NCBI GenBank assembly: GCA_016789165.1
Contig: JAEURL010000443.1
Span: 1-16,200, forward strand
Length of the DNA stretch: 16,200 nt
DNA from: Anaerolineales bacterium
GTDB lineage: Bacteria > Chloroflexota > Anaerolineae > Anaerolineales > UBA6663
Reading direction: 5' to 3'
Shown here in pieces: positions 11,426-16,200 of this stretch. The notes below the pieces were generated by a model, which was given only the letters and a program-made list of their open reading frames with translations, ran no database searches and had not been told where the DNA came from. Every line of letters starts with the position of its first letter. Position 1 is the first letter of the stretch. Made by a program: the position numbers and the translations under genes.

Positions 11426-13822
11426 ATGCGTATCGCTTCCCCTCTCGCTCTGTTGACCTGGCAGCGTTCGCTGCGGGCGCGTCTGACCGGTTTATTTGTG
11501 CTGCTGGCGCTGCTGCCGCTGATCGTCACCGGCGTGTTTGCGTACTGGCAGAGCCGGGCGGCGCTGCAGACCCGCATTGAGGCGGAGTTGGAGCGCGGCC
11601 TGCGCATCCAGACCTCGTCCATTGTGGCTTGGGTGGAAGAGCGGCGCGGCGATATGCGCGTGCTGGCCGGCACCGCCCGCGTCCGCACCATGGACCCGGC
11701 CCAGGCTGCCGATGCCGTCCGCCAATACTTCGAGATGTGGGGCTTCTACGAGACCATGTTCCTCGTGGATCCCGCCGGCCAGTCAGTGTTCGTCACCGAC
11801 AACAGCTCGCTCGATCTGTCCGAACGCGAGTATTTCCAGCGCGCCCTGAGCGGCGAGGTCGTCTTCGCCGGGCCGCTGATCTCCCAGGCCACGGGCCATC
11901 TGGTGATGGTGGTGGCCGCGCCGGTGGTGGTGAAAGACCAGGTGGTCGGGGTGGCGGGGGGCACGCTGCTGACCAGCATCCTGGCGGCGCAGTTGGAGAA
12001 ATATTGGCTGGGCCAGACCGGCGAGGCGTATCTGCTCAACACCGCGGGCTACTTCATCACCCCTTCGCGCTTCACGCCTGAGCTTCAGGCTAAAGGTCTG
12101 ATCAAGGAACGCACCGAGCTGGAGCTCCGGCCGGACACCTTGGGCGCGCGGGAGGCCTTGGCCGGGCAGACCGGCGTGGCCCAGTATCGCGACTATCGCG
12201 GGCAGGCCGTCTTGGGCGCCTATGCGCCGGTGCCCGGCCTGCCCTGGGGCTTGCTGATCGAGCAGAACACGGCCGAGGTCTTTGCGCCCGTCACCCAGGT
12301 CCTGATCGGCCTGGGGGTGGCGGTGCTGGTGGCCGGCGCCGGTGTCCTGGCGGCGGCTGTGTGGGCCGGGCGTTCCATCGCGCGGCCTATCACCCGCCTG
12401 TCCCGCACCGCCCAGCACTTGGCGCTGGGCGAAGTCGAACAGCAGGTGGCCGAGCACGGCCAGGACGAGATCGGCGAAATGGCCGAGGCCTTCCGGCAGA
12501 TGATCGCCTACATGCAGTCCATGGCGGCGGCGGCCCTGCGCCTGGCGGAGGGCGACCTGACCGTCGAGGTGGCGCCCCGCTCTGAGGCCGATGCGCTGGG
12601 GCGCGCTTTCCAGCAAATGCTGGCCGGCTTGCGCGCCGCCGTCGGGCAGGTGGCGGAAGCCGCCGGCCAGGTGGCCACGGCCGCCCCGCAGCTGGCGGGC
12701 GCCGCCGGCCAGGCCGGCCGCGAGACCGACCGGATCGCCGGCGCGATCAACCAGATGGCGGACGGCGCCGCCGCGCAGGCCCAGGGCGTGGCGCAGACGG
12801 CGGCCGCCATGGAGCAGATGAGGCGCGCCATCGACGGCGTGGCGCGGGGCGCGCAGGAACAGGCCGCGGCGGCCGGCCGCGCGGCCACCCTGACCGCCCA
12901 GATTTCGGATGCCATGCAGCAGATGAGCGCCCAGGTCCAGATCGTGACCGAGGAGGCCTCCGGCGCGGCCGAGGCGGCGCGGACCGGCGGCCAGACGGTG
13001 AGCGAGACCATTCACGGGATGGAGGCCGTCAAGGCCCAGGTCGGCCTCTCCGTGGAGAAGGTGCGTGAAATGGGCCGGCGCTCGGATCAGATCGGGATCA
13101 TCGTCGAGACCATCGCCGACATTGCCTCGCAGACCAACCTGCTGGCCCTCAACGCCGCGATTGAGGCGGCGCGGGCTGGCCAGCATGGCAAGGGCTTCGC
13201 GGTGGTGGCGGACGAGGTCCGCAAGCTGGCCGAGCGGGCGGCGGCCGCCACGAAGGAGATCGGCGGCCTGATCAAGGGCATTCAGCACGCGGTCTCGGAA
13301 GCGGTGGCCTTCATGGAAACCGGCGCGGACGCGGTGGATCAGGGGTCGGTTCGCGCCCAGGAGTCGGGCCGGGCGCTGGCCGATATCCTCCTGGCGACGG
13401 ACGGTGTCCGGACCCTGGCGGCGGATGCTCAGACATTGGCGGACTCCGCGGCCGCGGCCGTGGGCCAGCTGGTGACCGCCATGGACAGCATGAACGCCGT
13501 GGTGGAAGAGAACACCGCCGCGACGGAGGAGATGGCGGCTGGGGCGGCCGAGGTCACCCAGGCGATCGAGTCGATTGCCAGCGTGGGCGAGGAGAATAAA
13601 TCCGCCGCGGGCGAGGTCGCGCACGCTGCGGGCGAGGTGCGCGGCCAGGTGGCGGCCGTGGCGGACTCGGTGGCCGGCCTGCGCGACTTGGCGGCCGCGC
13701 TGGCGGCCGTAGTCGCCCGCTTCCAATTGACGGCCGAGCCCGAGACGGCCTCCGCGCCAGCGGCGGACTGCCAACCGCTTTCGGCTGGCCAGCCCGCGGA
13801 GCCTGTCTGGCACGTCAACTAG
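11426..13822 (+). CDS. Methyl-accepting chemotaxis protein (dCache-HAMP-MCPsignal)
   Basis: A 798-residue transmembrane chemoreceptor. TM1 (about residues 22-41, GLFVLLALLPLIVTGVFAYW) is followed by a large extracytoplasmic dCache domain (about 45-285, with SEREYFQRALSGE and the GEAYLLNTAGYFITPSRF segment). TM2 (about 292-315) leads to tandem HAMP-like helices (about 316-415, second one LRLAEGDLTVEV). The long cytoplasmic coiled coil has its conserved hairpin tip at about 560-606 (ASQTNLLALNAAIEAARAG, GFAVVADEVRKLAERA), the CheA/CheW contact. No clear C-terminal CheR-tethering pentapeptide. ATG 11426 is chosen because AGGA (11414-11417) lies 8 nt upstream; a frame-compatible start at 11336 has no ribosome-binding site. 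No che genes are in the window, so it must join an array encoded elsewhere. Its ligand is unknown. Confidence 0.95.
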   Translation: MRIASPLALLTWQRSLRARLTGLFVLLALLPLIVTGVFAYWQSRAALQTRIEAELERGLRIQTSSIVAWVEERRGDMRVLAGTARVRTMDPAQAADAVRQYFEMWGFYETMFLVDPAGQSVFVTDNSSLDLSEREYFQRALSGEVVFAGPLISQATGHLVMVVAAPVVVKDQVVGVAGGTLLTSILAAQLEKYWLGQTGEAYLLNTAGYFITPSRFTPELQAKGLIKERTELELRPDTLGAREALAGQTGVAQYRDYRGQAVLGAYAPVPGLPWGLLIEQNTAEVFAPVTQVLIGLGVAVLVAGAGVLAAAVWAGRSIARPITRLSRTAQHLALGEVEQQVAEHGQDEIGEMAEAFRQMIAYMQSMAAAALRLAEGDLTVEVAPRSEADALGRAFQQMLAGLRAAVGQVAEAAGQVATAAPQLAGAAGQAGRETDRIAGAINQMADGAAAQAQGVAQTAAAMEQMRRAIDGVARGAQEQAAAAGRAATLTAQISDAMQQMSAQVQIVTEEASGAAEAARTGGQTVSETIHGMEAVKAQVGLSVEKVREMGRRSDQIGIIVETIADIASQTNLLALNAAIEAARAGQHGKGFAVVADEVRKLAERAAAATKEIGGLIKGIQHAVSEAVAFMETGADAVDQGSVRAQESGRALADILLATDGVRTLAADAQTLADSAAAAVGQLVTAMDSMNAVVEENTAATEEMAAGAAEVTQAIESIASVGEENKSAAGEVAHAAGEVRGQVAAVADSVAGLRDLAAALAAVVARFQLTAEPETASAPAADCQPLSAGQPAEPVWHVN

Positions 13823-13839
13823 CGGGCCGAACCGCCGCG

Positions 13840-14778
13840 CTAACGAAGGCCCCAATCCAGCAGTAGAAGCCCCAGGCTGGCGGCCAGCACGACGCCGGTC
13901 AACGGCCAACCAACCTGGACGAAATCGCGGGCCCGGTAGCCGCCGGGCCCATCACCAGCCGGTTGGCGGCGTGGGCGCCTGGGGACAAGAAGGCGGTCGA
14001 ACAGTCCCGGGCGACGACCATCGCCAAAGTGCGCGGGTCGATGCCGATCAGCCGGCCGGCCGCGATGGCCACTGGCGCCAGCACCACGGCCACCACCTGC
14101 GTCAGCGCAACCGTCAGCCCGAACTGGCCGGCCGCCACGGCCAGCGGCCCGGCACCGCCGGCGGCGGCCGTGAGCTGCCGGGCCAGCCAGTCGGCGGCGC
14201 CGCTGCCCGTCAGCGCCAGGCTGATCGGCAGGATGGCCGCGATGGTGAAGACGGTCTTCCAATCCACGGCGCGGTAAGCGCGTTCGATCGTGACGCATCC
14301 GCCCAGCACCATCAGCGCGGCGGCCAGGAAGGCGGCCTCGGCGATGGGAAGGAGGTTGGCGGCCGGCAGGATCAATGCCCCTAGCGCCAGCCAAGTCCGC
14401 CGGCCAAATCCGTTAACTGACGGCCGGCCCCGTCGTATCCTCCTCCAGCACCAGAAAGTCCGGGTCGCGCCGGAGCACCGCCAAGCGCTCGCGCCGGCCC
14501 TGCCACAGCAGGGCATCGCCCAGGCGCAGGGGCACATCGGCCAGGCCCTCGCGCAGCGTGGTCCCCTCGCGCCACACCGCCAAAACGGAGACGGCGATGA
14601 TCAGCATCACGGCCGAACTGCTCAGGCCGGCGAAGACCTGGCGCGGCGCCACCAGCCCGGTCAGGCCCAGCCTGAGCATGACCAGGATCGCCGCCACGTC
14701 GGCGCGGAGTTTCTCGCTCATGAAGACCACGATCGCCACGAGCAAGATCCCCAGCAGGAGCAGGATGCCGGCGGTCAT
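13840..14778 (-). pseudogene. Decayed SLC13/DASS-family permease with TrkA-C domain
   Basis: Remnant of a divalent-anion/sodium symporter-type permease of the SLC13 group that carries internal TrkA_C (RCK-C) domains. From ATG 14778 the first frame gives MTAGILLLLG, SEKLRADVAAILVM, GLSSSAVMLIIAVSVL, then jumps directly into a TrkA_C piece (REGTTLREGLADVPLRLGDALLWQG, RRDPDFLVLEED) and stops at 14413. A second frame continues the homology (LPIAEAAFLAAALMVLGGC, VDWKTVFTIAAILP) to about 13950. A third frame (GGYRARDFVQVGWPL) finishes at TAG 13840. Thus there are two frameshifts (about 14415-14450 and 13944-13950, the latter one missing G) and an internal loss near 14575-14592. Total coding length is about 310 codons against roughly 600 for intact relatives. 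It probably shared a transcript with the methyltransferase 19 nt upstream. The frameshifts alone could be sequencing error; the deletion is harder to explain that way. Confidence 0.8.
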
Positions 14779-14797
14779 CGGACCGGCCAGCAGGCGC

Positions 14798-15394
14798 TTA
14801 CGGAGTCCGTCTGAACCAGAACCAGGCCGACGGCCAGGGCGGCTGATCGCCCACTTGGGTCTGGCCGTGTTCCACTTTGTCGAGCGCGAAGCCGGCTGAA
14901 AAGAGACGGCGCAGGCCGGCCTCGTCCAGCCAGCGCTGCGCTTCCGGCCCAGCCTGGTCGTCGTTGAGATGCGCAAAGAGGAGGTAAAGCGCGCCGCCCC
15001 TGAGCAGGCGCAGCAACTCGCGGTGATAGGCGCGCAAGCCGTCGGCCTCCAGCCCGTGGGCGCAGCCGACGTCCAGCGCGAAATCATACGGCCCGGCCAA
15101 AAAGCTCAGGTCGGTCACGGAGCCCTGGTGGAAGACAGCCTGTGCCGCCAAGCCGGCGCGCTCGGCCCGAGCCTGGGCTTCAGTCACGGCCTGCGGGATG
15201 AAGTCCACGCCGTCCACTGACCAGCCCTGGCTTGCCAGATAGAGGGCGGCGCGGCCCAGGCCGCACCCCAAGTCCAGAGCCCGGCCGGCTGGCTGGCCCG
15301 CTAGGCTGGCCGTGACCTCGGGGGGAGGCGCGGGCTGATCCCAGGGTACTGAGCCGGTTTCGTAGAGTTGCCGCAGGCGGTCGAAGTTAGACAT
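14798..15394 (-). CDS. Class I SAM-dependent methyltransferase
   Basis: A 198-residue Rossmann-fold methyltransferase. Motif I is ALDLGCGLG (Asp41 to Gly47), the acidic residue at the end of strand 2 is Asp64 (VDGVDF), motif II region is FHQGSVTDLSF, and the motif YDFALDVGCAHGLE carries the strand-4 acidic segment. An early PWD (17-19) is shared with TehB/thiopurine-methyltransferase-like small-molecule enzymes; the substrate is unknown. The start is ATG 15394. The same frame is open 29 codons further upstream, but that stretch is the tRNA-Arg gene and terminator and is not coding. No good Shine-Dalgarno is seen. It begins 8 nt after the terminator of the tRNA operon and probably depends on readthrough or an unseen promoter. 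The decayed permease follows in the same orientation. Confidence 0.88.
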   Translation of the reverse strand: MSNFDRLRQLYETGSVPWDQPAPPPEVTASLAGQPAGRALDLGCGLGRAALYLASQGWSVDGVDFIPQAVTEAQARAERAGLAAQAVFHQGSVTDLSFLAGPYDFALDVGCAHGLEADGLRAYHRELLRLLRGGALYLLFAHLNDDQAGPEAQRWLDEAGLRRLFSAGFALDKVEHGQTQVGDQPPWPSAWFWFRRTP

Positions 15395-15401
15395 GGTGGA
15401 C

Positions 15402-15435
15402 AAAAAAGGCCTGCCCTGGGTAGGACAAGCCTTTT
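15402..15435 (-). terminator. Terminator of the tRNA operon, symmetric
   Basis: On the minus strand, AAAAGGC, a bulge, then CCTACC pairs with GGCAGG and CCTTTTTT downstream, giving a long stem followed by a T6 run (15407-15402). The A/T-rich ends are complementary, so it could also act on the plus strand. It separates the tRNA genes from the methyltransferase. Confidence 0.75.
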
Positions 15436-15439
15436 CTTG

Positions 15440-15514
15440 TGCGCCTGAAGGGATTCGAACCCCTGGCCTTTTGCTCCGCAAGCAAACGCTCTAATCCAAC
15501 TGAGCTACAGGCGC
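15440..15514 (-). tRNA. tRNA-Arg, anticodon GCG
   Basis: 75 nt, full cloverleaf. Acceptor GCGCCTG pairs with CAGGCGC, D stem GCTC/GAGC, anticodon stem TTTGC/GCAAA with loop TTGCGGA (anticodon GCG, reading CGC), T stem AGGGG/CCCTT with loop TTCGAAT, discriminator A. C35 and an A in the D loop fit arginine identity. CCA is not encoded. Most bacteria read CGC with an ACG (inosine) anticodon instead. Confidence 0.93.
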
Positions 15515-15546
15515 ATGCCTCAAATAGATTGTATCAGACAAAAAGG

Positions 15547-15641
15547 CGGGGAGGGAGGGATTTGAACCCTCGGTAGAGGTTTAATGGCCCCTACAAGCAC
15601 TTAGCAGGCGCTCCCGATCGACCATACTCCGGCACCTCCCC
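15547..15641 (-). tRNA. tRNA-Ser, anticodon GCT
   Basis: 95 nt, class II tRNA. Acceptor GGGGAGG/CCTCCCC, anticodon stem AGCGC/GTGCT with loop CTGCTAA (anticodon GCT, reading AGC/AGU), long variable arm GTAGGGG/CCTCTAC, T arm GAGGG-TTCAAAT-CCCTC, discriminator G. CCA is not encoded. Confidence 0.95.
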
Positions 15642-15652
15642 GAGAGTGCGCC

Positions 15653-15744
<92 letters not shown>

Positions 15745-15768
15745 CCGATATCTGCCTGTGTGGGCCGC

Positions 15769-15797
15769 ATTCTACCATTCGCCCCACAGACTGTAAA
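15769..15797 (-). promoter_or_regulatory. Promoter of the tRNA-Ser/Ser/Arg operon
   Basis: On the minus strand, TTTACA (15797-15792) and TAGAAT (15774-15769) are exactly 17 nt apart. Transcription from about 15762 reaches the first tRNA (5' end 15744) after about 18 nt. Confidence 0.8.
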
Positions 15798-15828
15798 GAG
15801 AGCGCGCCTCCTCCCTTTCCCGATTTTC

Positions 15829-15837
15829 TGTTATAGT
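15829..15837 (+). promoter_or_regulatory. Extended -10 promoter of the secreted-protein gene
   Basis: TGTTATAGT matches TGn-TATAAT with one mismatch, the same architecture as at 8311. It faces away from the tRNA promoter. No clear -35. It gives a leader of about 165 nt before the ATG at 16008, with a CGTCAG/CTGACG stem (15932-15953) and a GCCGGG/CCCGGC stem just after the -10. No known riboswitch was recognised. Confidence 0.5.
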
Positions 15838-16007
15838 GCCGGGTGCCCGCCCGGCGGTAAGCTCGGGCCGGGCTCAACGGCCCCGATTTCGCCGGCCTTG
15901 CGTCACTCCGCCTCGTCTGAACGCTTCGCCCCGTCAGCGGCACCAGTCTGACGACGGTCGGCCGCGCCGGAACCAGGCCAATCCTTTCGCTTGAAGGAGG
16001 TCCAACG

Positions 16008-16200
16008 ATGCGGCGAGCACTGAGCGCGCTTCCTGTCTTGCTGCTGGCGCTATCACTGGCTCAGCCCGGTTGGGCCAGGCCGGCCAACCAGAGCGGCAAC
16101 CTGCTGTCCAATGGCGGCTTCGAGACGGTGGGGTCCGGCGGTTATGGCGATGTGCCGGCCGGCTGGCAGCCCTGGTGGGCGGAATCGGCCAAGAACCCCG
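16008..16200 (+). CDS. N-terminus of a secreted protein, cut by the window edge
   Basis: Only 64 codons are visible. ATG 16008 follows the strong Shine-Dalgarno AAGGAGG (15994-16000) at 7 nt. The first 24 residues are a signal peptide: MRRALSALP, a Leu/Ala-rich core, then an AQPGWARPA cleavage region. The mature start NLLSNGGFETVG, then VPAGWQPWW, is the usual opening of carbohydrate-binding-type beta-sandwich modules (CBM 4/9-like, LxNGGFE...P.GW). The protein is therefore probably extracellular or surface-attached and may bind glycans. Nothing can be said about the missing C-terminal part. Confidence 0.8.
   Translation, partial: MRRALSALPVLLLALSLAQPGWARPANQSGNLLSNGGFETVGSGGYGDVPAGWQPWWAESAKNP

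Noticed and set aside
11783..13909. 708-codon open frame on the minus strand opposite the chemoreceptor
   Set aside because: It is opposite an unambiguous chemoreceptor, is Arg/Gly/His-rich and has no recognisable domain or ribosome-binding site.
15395..15481. 29-codon N-terminal extension of the methyltransferase
   Set aside because: These codons translate the terminator and the tRNA-Arg gene; the conserved protein begins at ATG 15394.
15760..15951. Short open frames on both strands between the tRNAs and the last gene
   Set aside because: They overlap two promoters and a structured leader, have no ribosome-binding site and show no recognisable protein.

Overview
The window is very GC-rich DNA (roughly two thirds G+C by eye) from a bacterium. 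The infC-rpmI-rplT order, PerR-type regulator, bacterial promoters and Shine-Dalgarno sites show this. A lipoprotein with a Pro/Thr/Ser stalk and an NBR1-like FW domain, and the general style of the proteins, suggest Chloroflexota (Anaerolineae-like). That placement is inference; no 16S rRNA gene is present.

Layout. Positions 1-4085 (+) hold the tail of an unidentified gene (perhaps a GNAT acetyltransferase), a soluble GAF-GAF-PAS histidine kinase, a metallo-beta-lactamase-fold protein that has lost most metal ligands, and an L-asparaginase II. The last three are closely spaced and could be one operon. Positions 4081-5632 (+) hold the translation operon infC (AUU start), rpmI, rplT, with a promoter, two structured spacers and a strong terminator. 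Then come a macro-domain gene (+) and, tail to tail, an NBR1-FW lipoprotein (-). A TrmH/SpoU-type rRNA methyltransferase (+, 7493-8266) follows.

Positions 8267-11263 (+) are the most interesting unit: a PerR-type Fur-family repressor followed after 6 nt by a P1B-4-type metal-efflux ATPase. They lie behind one extended -10 promoter carrying a CRP/FNR-like palindrome near -41 and nested TTTAGA/TCTAAA inverted repeats, and end in a strong terminator. This reads as a self-contained, autoregulated peroxide/metal-efflux operon.

Positions 11290-13822 (+) encode a transmembrane chemoreceptor. On the minus strand are a decayed SLC13/DASS permease (large internal deletion and two frameshifts), a SAM methyltransferase, and a three-tRNA operon (Ser-TGA, Ser-GCT, Arg-GCG) with a near-consensus promoter and terminator. 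The window ends in the start of a secreted protein (+, from 16008) with a long structured leader.

The macro-domain gene and the rRNA methyltransferase gene each have a -10 element exactly 6 nt before the start codon, which suggests leaderless mRNAs. No CRISPR array, insertion sequence or phage gene was seen.
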